64,000 bases of DNA from Lumnitzera littorea (GCA_024138015.1 JAMXBB010000011.1:79288873-79352872); one strand, 5' to 3'; counted from the stretch's first letter, positions 37,301-50,110 are shown. Translations and numbers: made by a program. Notes: generated by a model not told the origin, from the sequence alone.

Positions 37301-40143
37301 ACTTTAAATCGGATTTAACTAAATATTTTACTCATAAATTTAAACTGGACCTACATAGCAACCTATTATGGGAATATTAAGATTCTCCAACTAAATACTA
37401 ACCCCTTCGAAAGGGATAGCGCTGGATAGCATAATCGATTCATTTTTCATCCTTAGTCGAATTAAGTGACAGTTGAGGAGATTACGACAAGGGTGAAGTC
37501 AATGGTTCGAAGGTAGTTGCAGGAAGAGCGGTGTCTCCATTACAAAAGCCTGGGTTTGATTGTGAACTGTTGCATTAAATGGAAACTCTTTAACCTAGAT
37601 TAGAGTGGGTGCAATTTCTCTAATCTCGCGACGAATCAGACAACGTCATGTGATGATGTTTGCTTATACATGCATAGCATCTAATTAATTTGGTTGATAA
37701 CCTTATTTGTGTTTGATGTATAGTTTTAAGTGTTTGTCCCAACTTATTGAGTTGTGGTTGCTTACATCCATATAGACTTTGTTCAGGTGTTAGTTAGGAA
37801 GTGGCTTATATTTACCTTAAAGCTAGCAACTATTGGGTCTTGAGAAGTAAGAAAATACATCTGAAGAACAGATATATCTTTAAGGTCTTAGCTTTTATTT
37901 AGAATATTTTATTTTCAAATAATGTATTACTTAGAAAGTACAGGACAATGAAACCTTGCAAATATTATTTATTAGTGTATATATATATTTTCATACTTTC
38001 TTAGGTAAATAACTTATTTAATTTATGAACTGTTTACTTTAAAGCGAATTAGTTGTTGATGTCTTGTGTAAATCAGGTCTAAGATAGTGGTTGAAAGGTC
38101 AACTTCTATCCTAGAATGGTTTATACGGCGAAACTGTTACGACTCTGTTACTTCAGGACATAACAATTATTTAGTTCGACTAAAGATAAAGAAGGGACTA
38201 TTATGCTTTAATACTATCTCTTTCGAAGGGGTTGGTATTTGGTAGGAGAATCCTAAATGTCCTTCAATGGGTTGCAATGCATTGCCAGTTAAGATTATAA
38301 GTTGTATATATAGTTAAGTCCAATTTAAGGCATTTAATCAATTTATTTAAATCAAATAATTGTAGTCTAGAGCAGTAAGCCAGAATCATACAACTTAACT
38401 TAGAAATATGTACGCACATGCATGTGCACAATTAAGCTCCCTAACAAATGGAACTAGGTGTAATCTTAAGCTTCTAAGTATTATAATACAACACTCTAAA
38501 ATATAGCAACATATTGATCTTAAACTTCCCGCTTGCTCATTTAATGTACGACTCGCATTAGGGCTTTGTTGATAGTCCCTATAATATAGATATTTTTTTA
38601 GTATTCATATAACTACTACATATACGTTTTATTCTATAAATATGATTATTACATTTAGTTTAGGGTTTTACTATATCTAATTATTCAGGTTTTAAGTCTC
38701 TTATAGTTAGTTTCATATTTCACTAGTTTCTGATTTAGCTTTTGATTTAGTCTTTGATATAGTTTCTAATTTAGTTCCTAGCTACGGTTTAACTTACAAG
38801 CCTCAGAAATTCCAGTTAACCTATTCCATGAAGTTAACTATCTACAACTTAGATGTTTATAGTCCTTAGTTTAGTTTCGAATTAACTTCTTCGTTTGCTA
38901 CTTTTACTTACCCTCTAAATCAAGCTCCAATTCAACTTCAGAAACGTCTTCTAACCTACTCTACAGAGTTTAACTAACCACAACTTAGGTAAATATAGTC
39001 TTTGATTCAATTTCTGATAAACTTCTTAGTGTGTCACTCTATACCCTATTTTTTATTTAACTTTTGAATCAGCTTTTGATTTGAACATATTCTATGTTTT
39101 AACATAAATCCCCATAAGTGTTATTCATAACCAAATTCAAAGTACATCATATAGCCCATTTCTACTTTAAGTTGATTTAAACTACACTTGACTTCTATTA
39201 TTTGAGCATTTCTCATATTATACATTTACCAACCTTAAGTTCACAATATTCAAATTAATGCTCCCAACACTACAAAACTCAGCTCTTAACATTATTCAAC
39301 ACTATAAAATATCATAATACACAACAAATTAGTTTCTAGGTTAATTTCTTGAAAAATCACTAAATATACTTAGAAAAACAGTCATTTAATCGGATTTTAA
39401 AGCCTAAAAATTAGATAATAATATAGGAAATAATTTTCATGAAAATCCTTTTATAATAATTTAATATACATCATAAGGGTATTATAGAAAAATTTTGGAA
39501 CTGAAACAACAGTAGTAGGTTTTTTGAAAATAAAAGTGAAATCAGTTTAGGTTTAGTAATTTGTTAAGAGCGATATATTTCGAAACTCAATTTAAACAAA
39601 AGAATTTTTTTTTATAAAAACTAAATACAAAAATATGTTAGAATACAAATTTTCATAATTTCTAAACTTTATTTGCCATTTTTATCAAATTATCAAAAAT
39701 CGAACCAAGTTACAATACTCACTAGAAACTGCCGCCTAAGCTACCATTCGCCACCTAATACTTGTTAACCAGCCTAGGCGTGGGATTTACTGTTAGGTGA
39801 TAGTGGCCGTTTGCTCCCAAATCTTGGTTTAGTATAGGTACACACTTTTAACCCTAATTGCATTATATTTTGTATAATTTTTCTAATAATTTTGTCATTT
39901 ATCAAAATTCATTTTACGTGTTTTAGGTAAATAATGGGTAAAATGCATATATTTTATAAATGTAATATTTAATTATTTTATTTTTCTTAAATCTAACCTC
40001 GTGGGGTCACTTCTACTTATATTCTTGGTTTTGTCATAAAATTCAAGCTTGATCGGTTAACTTACATGATCATCTTAAATTTTATGTACCATTTTCGAGC
40101 CAATCAATTATAGGTTGATAACTAATTTTTGTAGTGTCTTACA
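34354..40143 (+). repeat. C3: large solo-LTR-like unit, interrupted by C2
   Basis: Starts TGTTATGCC at 34354 and ends GTCTTACA at 40143, with a perfect TTAGG duplication at 34349-34353 and 40144-40148. It consists of 34354-35061 plus 38171-40143, about 2.7 kb, and is split by C2. It aligns with C1 from end to end. No protein domain, no primer site and no internal repeat pair, so a solo LTR is the simplest reading. The segment 39730-39830 is locally GC-rich compared with its flanks, in the position equivalent to 11080-11150 in C1. Confidence 0.8.
35062..38165 (-). repeat. C2: same family, inserted in C3 in reverse
   Basis: 3.1 kb. On the minus strand it starts TGTTATGTCC at 38165 and ends TGTGTGGCTTCA at 35062. 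Flanked by ATTAC (35057-35061) and ATTAT (38166-38170), a 5-bp duplication with one transition. Removing it joins C3 cleanly. Non-coding. Together with C3 it forms a long imperfect inverted repeat. Confidence 0.8.
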
Positions 40144-40148
40144 TTAGG

Positions 40149-40682
40149 CCATGGAGAGAATTGGACATCTAGTTGGTAATTAATGTATGAATACATATAT
40201 TATGATATATATCACTATTACACATTGCTAGTGATAGGGGCCATTTACTTGGATGTGTGGGAAAACAAGAAATAAGCCAATCTAGGGTAAGCTAATAACC
40301 CAACACCTAGCCACTAGTGTATGTGCTAATAATTTTGGCTAGTATTCACTACTTAGTAAGTTTGTAGTGTTATCTCTTAATTGACTTGCTAAGTTTGTGG
40401 CACAATCCTCAAATTGGTTTAGTATTAATGACCTATAGGGATTAGTCCCATGGATTCATTTGCAGCAGGTGAAATGTATAATGAGTGGTTCTTAATGGTA
40501 GAAGCAAAATTGTGTAAGGGTAAGAGTTTTGCCAAAGATATGTCCAAATTTGGAAAGAGGTCTTAACAAGAGTTGAATGAGTGGTTCTAACTCGGGTTTG
40601 TAAATTAAAGTGGTGCAAAAGATATTGATATATTATATGCATTTGCATCTCATTTCCATTGCATCACATGCCATTTGAATAT
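40149..40682. other. Unassigned spacer between C3 and L
   Basis: AT-rich, no coding signal. A short open frame at 40648-40442 (minus) has no recognisable motif and looks incidental. Confidence 0.5.
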
Positions 40683-41315
40683 TGTTGATAGGTTCTCTTG
40701 GATGTAGGCCTCCAAGTCCACCCAAAGTTTCCAAAGTATGGGCCGAGACTGCAAAGCCTAAACTGATCTCCTTAAAGCCTAAGCCAAGCTCCCCATAGCT
40801 TGATCGACCTCATCATGACCAAGATTAGCTACAAGTGTCAAAGACAACCTCCTGAATCGAACTCTTAAGAGCTCAGTTGACCTCCTCAAAAGGCTTCTCT
40901 CGAGCTCCTGTCTTCGTCCAACTCCTTGGAGCTTAGCCCATAAGCCCATAACATGCAAGCCCAACCTAGATTCAAAAGAAGATTAGGCAAAAAACAACTT
41001 GGTTAAATAAGGAAAGTCCATAGCTAGAATGCTTCTAGCTTGATATCACCTCCACAAAATCCGAAGTTAAAGAAAGGATCTTAAGATCATGATCCACTTT
41101 CCACAAGTAGCTTGCAAGACTCACCTATAAATACTAGGTAAAGATTATGGGTAAAAAATCCTTGGTTTCACTCTCTTATGCTCTCTACATTCTCTAAACA
41201 CCTTCCCTAAGCCTACTATTAACTTAAATATTAGAGTAATCATTCCTTTAGTTTAAGTTTACGAATTTTGTAGGTTATCTCTAACTTCAACCGCCCTTGC
41301 TAAAGTCAACCAACA
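40683..41315 (+). repeat. 5' LTR of element L
   Basis: 633 bases, TGTTGATAGG...CAACCAACA; aligned with 43142-43781. The segment 40755-40800 repeats an AAGCCTAARC-type word several times. A plausible TATA-like CTATAAATACTAGG is at about 41125-41138. Confidence 0.8.
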
Positions 41316-41320
41316 ATATT

Positions 41321-41333
41321 TGGCATCGTTTTG
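41321..41333 (+). other. Primer-site region of element L
   Basis: TGGCATCGTTTTG just after the LTR resembles the TGGCGCCGTT-type primer site of Tat/Athila-like gypsy elements rather than the tRNA-Met site of A, B, E and G. Family knowledge; the match is partial. Confidence 0.5.
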
Positions 41334-41522
41334 TTTGTGAATCACCACTACATTCATAAGGAAATCAAGAAGCACTCATTTTGTTCTACAAGACAACATT
41401 GATGCAATTGACCAGTTAGTCAACCAAACACTCGGAAATGCCATCTAAAATCCACACCACAACAAAATGCATTAGCTAATCGAAATGACCCAACAAGAAT
41501 TTGCTCAACTGGAATAGGCAAG

Positions 41523-42235
41523 GTTGTTAAATTCATGATTCTACCTAAAATTACTAGATGGTTAGTAGAATCAAAATGCGAAATTAAAACATAAAAAAGT
41601 AAGTTTGTACAACCTATGTAAAATAGCCTTAAAACACTATAGATATGCTTACAAAAACAATTCCAAACCTGAAATACATAATGGAAATAAAGAAACGAAG
41701 AAACTATGTTTTTTTCGGTTAAAAAAATTCTTAATAATATATAGTTTAACATATAGGAAAGAAAGACAAACAGAGTTGAAACTAAATTTTTTTTATTATT
41801 TTTTTTAAAAGAACTAAATATTTTAGTTCATTTGAAATTATTGATGGTATAAACTAAAGTATATAGTTTTATTTATAATCCTTATTATTCTATTAGAGCT
41901 AGAACTTGGATAAAAACTATGAACGTAAAATAAAGGAGTAAGAGAGAAAGAACAAGGAAAAAATTAAAATAGAATAAGGAAGATGATGTAATGCTTTAAT
42001 AATCGATTGCTTCTAAAAGCTTAGTTGTATTCTTTTTTTTTTTTTTATTTATAACAATTTGAGTTAAATATATAGAATCGGTAAACTTGGTAAAAAATGT
42101 AAGTTTTTACTAAATTTAGGTTAAAAACGTAAGTTTCTATGCAAAAACAATTTTATATCGGAGTTAACTTGAAAGAACCTCTTAAAATTATAAACTTGTA
42201 TAATCACATAAGTAGAATCATAATTTTGACAACTA
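41523..42235. mobile_element. MITE-like element T1 with inverted termini
   Basis: The left end AAGGTTGTTAAATTCATGAT continues to TCTACC. The right end, reverse-complemented, reads TAGTTGTCAAAATTATGATTCTAC, written here as TAGTTGTCAAAATTATGAT plus TCTAC. It interrupts the gag leader of element L. The inner part is AT-rich and non-coding. The same terminal word occurs at both ends of T2 (48487 and 51972). The target duplication is not clear. Such GTTGTYAAAATCGTGATTTT termini are typical of non-autonomous DNA transposons of plants; superfamily not decided. Confidence 0.6.
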
Positions 42236-43141
42236 TGAAAGTAGGTTTGCCTCAATTTGCAAGTAGATAATTTAGAGCTAAAGGTTAAGCTTGCTAAAAG
42301 AGCAGCAAGATGTCTCCTCACCACTTGACGAGGATATCTCCAACCATAATACCCTACTACTGCCAATTGCTAAGAGATAACCCTCTGGTTGTCTTACCTA
42401 CAATTATCTTAGCTGTTCATAGCCATGCTTTAACCCTAACTTGGAGTAACTATTCGAGCCTTTCGAGACCACTTCTCACCATTCCTTAGTTAATAGGAAC
42501 ATAGACAAGCTCTAAGAGTATATCCAATGACTCTCAAACCTCAAAGACTCCAAAAAGATAGACTCTTATAGGAGATTCAAGATAAATTGTTGTCACCCCA
42601 AACTAAGATTTCCATAATGGAATTTTACGATAAGACAACCACCCCAATAACCACCTATCCTACTTTTGCTGCATGAACTTGCATGGTTACAACGATACAA
42701 TCTCCTGCAACATATATGAGATGAAAACCTCATTCTTGATTTTAAAGCAAGCTGCTTAAAGTTGGTTCAATAACTCGAGGCTAAAACTTCATCTCTAACT
42801 TTTAGGAGCTTGCCTCTCAATTCCACAACCATTTTCTTGCGAGCAAAATGCCTATCAAGGACTCATCTACCCTTAGCCTCATCAAAGGTAGTCGAATGAG
42901 TCTATTAGGGATTATTTCATACGCCACATTGATCAAGATGCCTAACATTGACATAGGCATCACTTTAGATGCCACAATCCATGGTATAGTCATTTAAGCC
43001 CTTCTTCATGTTGTTAGCGAAAATCATGCTGAAAAATTTTGAAGAGATTTTACCTCATCCAATAACTCATCCAGGGACCTTGAAGCCTTGCCAAGAGCTT
43101 ACTTTCCTTACCGAATAGTCACCAATAAGAGTAAAGGATAG
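42236..43141 (+). pseudogene. Element L gag remnant
   Basis: Shattered gypsy gag. Readable pieces: a W-F-N-N-S / L-G-A block near 42760-42810, the F-L-A-S-K-M-P-I-K-D-S-S-T-L-S-L-I-K block near 42830-42890, and S-N-E-S-I-R-D-Y-F-I-R-H near 42895-42930. These lie in different frames, so several indels are present. No zinc knuckle or protease follows before the 3' LTR. Confidence 0.6.
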
Positions 43142-43781
43142 TGTTGACAGCTATATTTGATGTAGGCTTTCAAGCCTAAGCTGAACTCTTCAAAGCATAA
43201 ACTAAGCACATAGAGCCTAAACCTATCTCCTTAGAGTCTAGGTTGAGCTCTCTATTATTTAGTCAACCTCATCACGACTAAGCCAAGCTACTAGTATCAA
43301 GGATGACCTTACCCATGCTTAGAACGAGCTTCTGAGAGCTCAACTAACCTCCTTAGAAGGCATCTCTCAAGCTCCTATTTCAGTTTAACCCATTGGAGCT
43401 TGGACCCTCAAGTCTATATTGTGCAAGCCTAATCCATAAGTTTAAAGGAAGATTAGGCACGAATAACTTAGCTAAATAAGGAAGGCCAACAACTAGTACC
43501 TATCTTACCTGAGATCGTCTTCATAAGATTTGGGGTCAAGGAGAGGAACTTATATCATAATCCACTTTCCTCCAATAGCTTGCTAAGCTCATCTATAGGT
43601 AAAGGATATAGATTTCACCCTCTTGTGCTCTTCATATTATTTACACACTTTCCATGAGCCTATTACTAATTTAAGCGTCAAACTAATGTGCCAAAACCAC
43701 TTCTTGTAGTCCTCTAGCTTACATTTGCTAATATTATAGGATGCCCTGTACCTCGATCATCCTTCCCAAAATCAACCAACA
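43142..43781 (+). repeat. 3' LTR of element L
   Basis: 640 bases, partner of 40683-41315. Diverged by many transitions and indels, indicating an old insertion. Confidence 0.78.
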
Positions 43782-46700
43782 AGAGATATGCACAATGTAA
43801 ATTTATTATATTTGTTAACTTTTCTAGTTGATTTGTTTTTGTACTCATTTTACTCTATAAGGAGCTGAGGGTTTAGTATTTACTAACCTTAGATACAGAT
43901 TTGGATAGCTAAAGTAGCTTGCTTGGGACTTAGGAATGGTTTGAGAGTGGTAGTCTATTTGAAGTTTTAGACTTTTATTCATGGTCTGTATGTATTAATT
44001 GCCATGTTACATTATAGCTTATGTTTGTATCTTGATGTTAATCATAAGGGTAGGGACAAGCCCATAAGGAGGCTCATAGTAGCCAGGGCTCCCTAGCTAG
44101 TTTAAATGGTTTTTAGTGTTAAGGAAGTGAACAAGTAAATAAGGGTGAGCGAGTAATCCTATCGTATAAGGTATCTATTCGGACCTTACTCTACTAGATA
44201 GGTTTCAAGCGAATAATGAAAGTTATAGGGTAAGTTCTAGATAATAGTTTCTTGGAATTAGCTCTCATAAGGTAAGGTACAGATATGAAGTTTGGGTGTC
44301 TTATCCAACCATAGAATCTATATTTTAAAGTATACAAGGCATAAATCTATGATACCTTATTCTTACTTTATAATAATAATTAAATAATATTAATAAATAA
44401 GAAAATTAATACTATTTTTTTTAATCATAAGAAAAAAAAATAAAAGCATGATTCAATAAAACCCTAAGACTATACGCTTCTTCTATCTTCTTCTTGTTTT
44501 TTTTTTTGTAAAAACATCTCTCTACTTTTACTACTTATTTTTTTCCTCCTCTTTCCTCTTTTACTAACTCTAGTCTAGTAAGGTCTTCAAAATATATGAG
44601 TTGTTAACTTATCATCTAATATATTATATTGAAATTACTCGCACAATCTTATACTTTGATAAAGATTTTATTTTGATGATTTAAAAAAAAAAGACGTAAG
44701 AAATTTAAGCACGATCTAACCAATGGTTTGAATATTTTTAGCTATAAAAATATTCTCTAGGTTACCAATCAAAGTTTTATATTGTTCCAACTTTAAGTGT
44801 GTTACAACCTATACAAATTACTACCAATAGGTTTACTCATAGTATTGTTATAATTTTGATATTGATTATGTATCCAAAGTTTTAAAAAAAGAAAAAGAAA
44901 AAATATACAGGTTCCACAAAATATCCTATACCCTATAAAATCTATAAGGTATAAGGTAGTCCGAGATATCACAAAGTAAGTCTTAAGTATAAAAGTTTAG
45001 AAACGTAATCTATAAGGTAGACTATGGGTAGAACCTTGTATCCTACTCACTCTCTACCTACCTACCCCTGTAAGCAAGCAAGATTCGGGCAAGTTAGTCC
45101 TACCATATGTATGAGTGAAATATTTGAAGTCTTGTAAGGTATGTGCTGAAACACTTGATAGGCTTGTGATATAAGTTCTACATTGTGGGTTTAGCAAATG
45201 GTATGTATGTTTGAAAGGATAAAAAAGTGGTTTAGGATATAGTATGAGTTGTTATGGTAATGTTGTGCTATAACACTTACCTTAATTATCATGATAGGTA
45301 CTATTGCATAGAATTACTATGATGATGTGTGATATATATAGGATATGAAAATAGGTATAAATTGAAAACTATTAACTAAGCCTTATCCTTACTTTAAAGA
45401 TGGCATATAACTGTCTTTCAAGTACCACGGTTAAGGGATAAAGATTGTTGGAGAGATAAAGTAAACACTTAGAAGGTGGGATGTTGTAATAAATACTTGC
45501 TTCCTAAAAGCTATGTATGGTTAGAATTTGAATAGCTAAAATGGGATAAGTTCCGGGATTTGTCCATGGTAAAAGGGGATTCGTTACTAAGATAGGACCA
45601 TTTTTGGTTCTTGACATGGTTACATAATTTTGTTAAACAAAAATCGTGCCCATACCCTAGCAAATTTACCTGTTGACGCTCTCCAGAATCCAGAAAGTAC
45701 ATACTCTGCTAGCCTTGAAGTAGTGTTATACGATTTTTCTTTTTCATATTTTTTGAAAAGAAAGAGGTTGGTTTATTTATGAATGCGAGTCACAACTCGG
45801 CATATGCGCATGAGCGACAGCAACAGCACCGACTTAAGAAGACTAAAGTCTAAGTTGAACGTATCTATGGTCGTCATTTTTCCACTTATATTATGTAGCA
45901 CTCTATGTGAAAGCAGAAGATGAGGGAATGCTATTCATAAATGTTGCTCGTTTTAATCATTAGGAAAATGACCAATAATAGAATTCTAGCACCAAAACAC
46001 ATTTAGATTGGTAAAGGAAATACTGATGCTTATGAACGGATTTAAAGGGTGGTCGATCTCATGAGGATAAAAGCTTAATTTTTACTAGAATCATTTCACT
46101 TTTTACTTCTTGAAATAGGATTTATTCTTTGATAGCCATTAAAAAACAAAACACTTTCATATTGAATTGATTATTATGTAGTCATCAAAAAGTAAAATTT
46201 GTTGGAACATTACTTTTCCTTTCTTCTTGTTCATATGAGTACTAAAATTAAATTCCACTCATTAAAAAATAGTTATTAAGTAAAAATACTTCTTCCATTA
46301 TGTTCTTTATTTGTTAGTAGTTGACCATAAATCACAATTATGTTTGAAAATCAAATGCGGTTTCTAACTATTAAAATTGAATTACTTACAAATCAAAGCC
46401 ACTTTTTTTTTTTTAAAGAAAAGAAACAGTAAAATTTTCATCCTAGAAAAAAGATTTAATCCTTTCTCTATTGACAATCAAACACGGTTTCTAACTATTC
46501 GGTACTAGGAGTGTTACAAATGCGTCTTTCAACGGCACTCTTTATATATTTAAGACACATGATCCTTTTTAAGATTATTATAATTAGTGGCATAAATATC
46601 GATTTCCAATAGAAGGTATCATGTTCGAACCACCTCTTCCCATATTGTATAATATATTATTACTGTGCTTATTGCACCATGTTTCTAATTATATTTGTTT

Positions 46701-48486
46701 TAGGAAATTATACCATTGAACTGCTTGAAGTGAGTCTAGCCGACTCCCCAATTTCATAAGTTTGTGGTAATCCTATAGATATATTGCGCAACTCCAATGA
46801 AGAAAAGTAACATTGAGCCATCGACTACTAGTTATTCAGCTAACAATTTCAATAATAACTTCATTAGCTTACTAAAATAAGGTTTAGGGTGGAAACAAAA
46901 TTAAGGGTGACCATAATTTGAAATCTGCTCTATTTTACATGGTTGTAGTTTCAAATAGATATTGAAAGTTATAAAGTAGGTCTCGATTATAATTTTAAAA
47001 CCTACAACCATAAGATAAGATATAAATTATAATATTTTTATGTCCTATATCCACTGTGGAACCATATTCTAAAGTGTATATAAAACAGGTTAGAAAATAT
47101 TATGTATCCATCCTATAAAAATTTTTAATTAATAATATTAAATATGATAAAATATAATATTTTTAACTCAGGACATACTCATCTAAAAATCCTAAAGTAT
47201 ACTACATTCTTGGTTCTTTTGTTGCCTCTAATTTTCTTCATAAATTGTTATTTCTATCCCCACTCTCTCCACTACCATTTCCTTTTGTCGCCTCTGATTT
47301 TCTTTTTGTTGTCACTCAATTTCTCTCGACTATAAGGTAATCTCCACTCATTCTTTTCTCATATTCCTTCCTTATTAGTTGTGGTTTACATCCTTTTTCT
47401 ATGATTTCGCTCATTATTATTATCTTATTTTTAGGTAAGTTCTTGCTAAATTTTGTTTAGTGTAAATCACCACAAGCAAACTATTTTCTTTTGACAATAA
47501 AATTAAAAAAAAAAAGATATCCAAACATGGAAATAATCTTTAAATAGGCCTCTTGCAAAAATAATTTAAAAAATATAACACTTAAACTCAAGTTTTCAAC
47601 AGCTAATTTTAGAATGTACAGAAACCGACGTTGGAAAGCCGAGTTTATTGTTTTCCAAACGAAATTGGTTTTCTAAAAGATGATTTCAACCAAAAGCATG
47701 AAATCGAGTTGGAAAATTTTGATTTTTGCACAATATCAAACACAAGTAGAAAAAGGAAAACATTAGACACGAAGTGCACAGCAAAACTACACAACAACAG
47801 GACAAAGTGCTCTTTAGGAAAGACAGAAACAAAGAAAGACTTATCTGATTGAAGACTGATCACCATGAACACCAATATTAGAATCATGCTTCCCCAAGAT
47901 CCAGTAAACTCTGAGTATCGTATCAATGGTTATAATATTTCTCATTCCAACGAGAAATCAGCTTTTGGAAAACCAATGATAGTAAAATGCATCATTTCTA
48001 ATAAAATCACCTCAAGCAAAACATTAAAATGGGCATTCAACACCCAATTTTAGTATATTTTGAAATCGAATGTTGGAAATTCGATTTTAGCCGTAAAATT
48101 CTTGGGCTTATTTTTGTAGTAGCCCTATTTTAAAGATTATTTTTAAAAAATATAATATTTTTCCCTTTTCCCTATTTTTATGGTAGGTTTATGAATGTAT
48201 TAGTTATGCATACATGATAAAGTTGACATGTTGTTGACTAACTTGCTTTAAAAAAATTATGTTATAAAAATGTCTATAGACTCCATAGAAGACACTATAC
48301 CTTATAGATTTTATAGAGTATAGGATTCAAAGTATTTCATACATAGATTTGAAAATCGATACATATAGTAAGGATATGTAGAGGAACTTATTATACACAC
48401 TCATCCTTGAAAACACCAATATTACCTTGGTTGTGGATACATGGGCTATCAATATGATAGAATTGTGATTTATATGGGTTGGACCA
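43782..48486. other. Intergenic stretch without recognisable genes
   Basis: Very AT-rich. No domain, RNA gene or LTR pair was recognised. Open frames such as 47645-47926 (minus) and 47144-47335 (plus) lack motifs. It contains a pair of near-palindromic inverted words (44922-44955 and 48294-48326) embedded in similar AT-rich surroundings, probably edges of old non-autonomous elements, and short direct repeats such as CGGTTTCTAACTATT near 46359 and 46484. Confidence 0.5.
44922..44955 (+). repeat. Inverted copy of 48294-48326
   Basis: A word built on CCCTATAAAATCTATAAGG is present here and, reverse-complemented with two or three differences, at 48294-48326. Surroundings (poly-A/T, TAATATTAAATA words) are alike at 44340-44960 and 47040-48420, suggesting two diverged copies of one small repeat. 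Confidence 0.4.
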
Positions 48487-48596
48487 TGGTTGTTAAAATC
48501 GTGATTTTACTATTCATTTTAATGCATAAAATCGGTAAAATCATATATAATTTTACAAAACGGATAAAATCGAAAGCTTGTAGAATCGTACATAAG

Positions 48597-48950
48597 AGTA
48601 TAATCAAAACCTTCCTTTTGACTATAGCCTTTAGCTACAAGCTGAGCCTTAAACCTATTGATAGAACCATCGGCTATAGTCTTAATTTTATACACCAACT
48701 TACAACCTATTGTGTGTTTCCCAGAAGGCAAAGCAACAATACTCTAAGTATTGTTTCGTTTGAGAGCATCTAACTCTTCATTCATTGCCTTATAGCAAGG
48801 CTCAATAGTTTTTGCTCGATCATAAGTTGTAGGCTCATAGTGTTGAGATAGCTGAACAACAAAAGTTCAAAATGAGGGAGATAAGGAGTTAGAACTCAAC
48901 ACTATACTTAAAGGATGTGCAGAAGAACTTAAGAAACAACATTGGAATTA
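48597..48950 (-). pseudogene. Element H RT N-terminus, truncated
   Basis: Open piece 48731-48597 reads as the opening of copia RT: G-C-K-L-V-Y-K-I-K, then D-G-S-I-N-R-F-K-A-Q-L-V-A-K-G-Y-S-Q. It stops after the following F-D-Y, before any catalytic aspartate. The apparent continuation below 48597 is MITE sequence read by chance. Confidence 0.75.
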
Positions 48951-50110
48951 TTGTGTAAAGCAAAACTATGATGATAGTCTACAAAGTACGAAGGAATTTT
49001 CTTTACATGAGTCTTGCGCCTAAGACATTCAGCAGATGTATCACACTCATCAGAATACTTTGTAGTAGGTCCAACAATATTGTATGGAACATACATGTCA
49101 TGAGGAAACAAAGAAAATAAATGATCCACATAAGAAGAAGACTCAGCTGAAGGTAAGGAGATTGAAGACTCATTAGAAACCATATCCAAGAAAGAATGTA
49201 TCTTACAAGGAAACACATTTTCAACCAAATGCACATCTCGAGATATAAGGTATCTCTTATGAGTTAAACTATACAGTCAATATCCCTTATAGTTGGATAG
49301 CTAACAAATGTACATGGTTGAGTGCACAGATCCAATTTTGTTCTATTTCTCATAAGAGTGGATGCAACACACAATGAACCAAACACATGAAGAGGAGTAT
49401 AAGAGCGAACCTTATGAAATAACATCTGATATAGAGAGATCCCACCCAAAATATCTATTGGTATTCTATTAATAAGATGAGTGGCTGTTGAACATCACCC
49501 TAAAAACATAAAGGTAGAGAGCCTTACAAAAGCAAAGCATGAGCAGTAGATAACAAATGTTGGTGTTTTCTTTCAACAATACCATTTTGTAGAGGTGTCT
49601 CAACACATGTGGTTTGATGAACAATTCCTTTGGAAGAATAGAAACTTGATAACATAAACTCAGAATCATTGCCACTGCGAATCACCTTAACACAAGTATT
49701 AAATTGAACAGAAACCATATTGCAAAAGGATTGAACAATCATAGACATTTCATGTTTAGTTCTCATAAGATAAACCCATGTGACCCTAGTATAATCATCA
49801 ATCACTGTGAGAAAATATCGATAACCTTCAACAATAGAAGTAGCATAAGGCCCCCAAATGTTGATATGAACTAGTTCAAAAGCTATCCATGTGCTTCGAG
49901 CACATAAAGGAAAAGAATTATGTTTCTGTTTGGATAAAGGACAAATCATGCATTGAAAATGAGTACATTGAACAGCATTATCAACTTAGCTTATTTGCTT
50001 CAATCGCTCATGAGATTGATGACCAAGACGAAAATGCCAAACATCAAAATGTTTAGGCAATCCTAACAAAACATGAGAAAGAAACATGTTGTTTACACTC
50101 TTAGTATTAA
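48951..50110 (-). pseudogene. Element H integrase (broken)
   Basis: The zinc (GAG-pre-integrase) block with H-F-R-L-G-H-Q-S-H is at about 50040-50010. The core is open at 49949-49524. The usual D-I-W-G-P is N-I-W-G-P (about 49868-49854), losing the first catalytic aspartate, and the second acidic block reads R-S-G-N-D-S-E-F instead of R-S-D-N-G-S-E-F. The Q-N-G-I-V-E-R-K-H block with the catalytic glutamate is intact (about 49590-49564). Downstream pieces 49449-49264 and 49234-48929 continue into the integrase tail in shifted frames. Confidence 0.78.

Larger units (their letters stand above)
40683..43781 (+). mobile_element. Non-autonomous gypsy element L (gag-only, LTR pair)
   Basis: 5' LTR 40683-41315 and 3' LTR 43142-43781 (TGTTGAYAG...CAACCAACA). 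The internal part is only about 1.8 kb: primer-site region, a leader, and a degenerate gag. No protease, RT or integrase is detectable. It is also interrupted by MITE T1. This matches the architecture of non-autonomous LTR elements that keep gag but lost pol. No 5-bp duplication was found at its edges (AATAT versus AGAGA), so one edge may have been altered. Confidence 0.75.

Noticed and set aside
40683..43781. 5-bp target duplication for element L
   Set aside because: Flanking bases AATAT and AGAGA do not match; left unclaimed.
47645..47926. 93-codon minus-strand open frame and its plus-strand partner 47631-47852
   Set aside because: No domain, AT-rich, overlapping open frames on both strands indicate chance.
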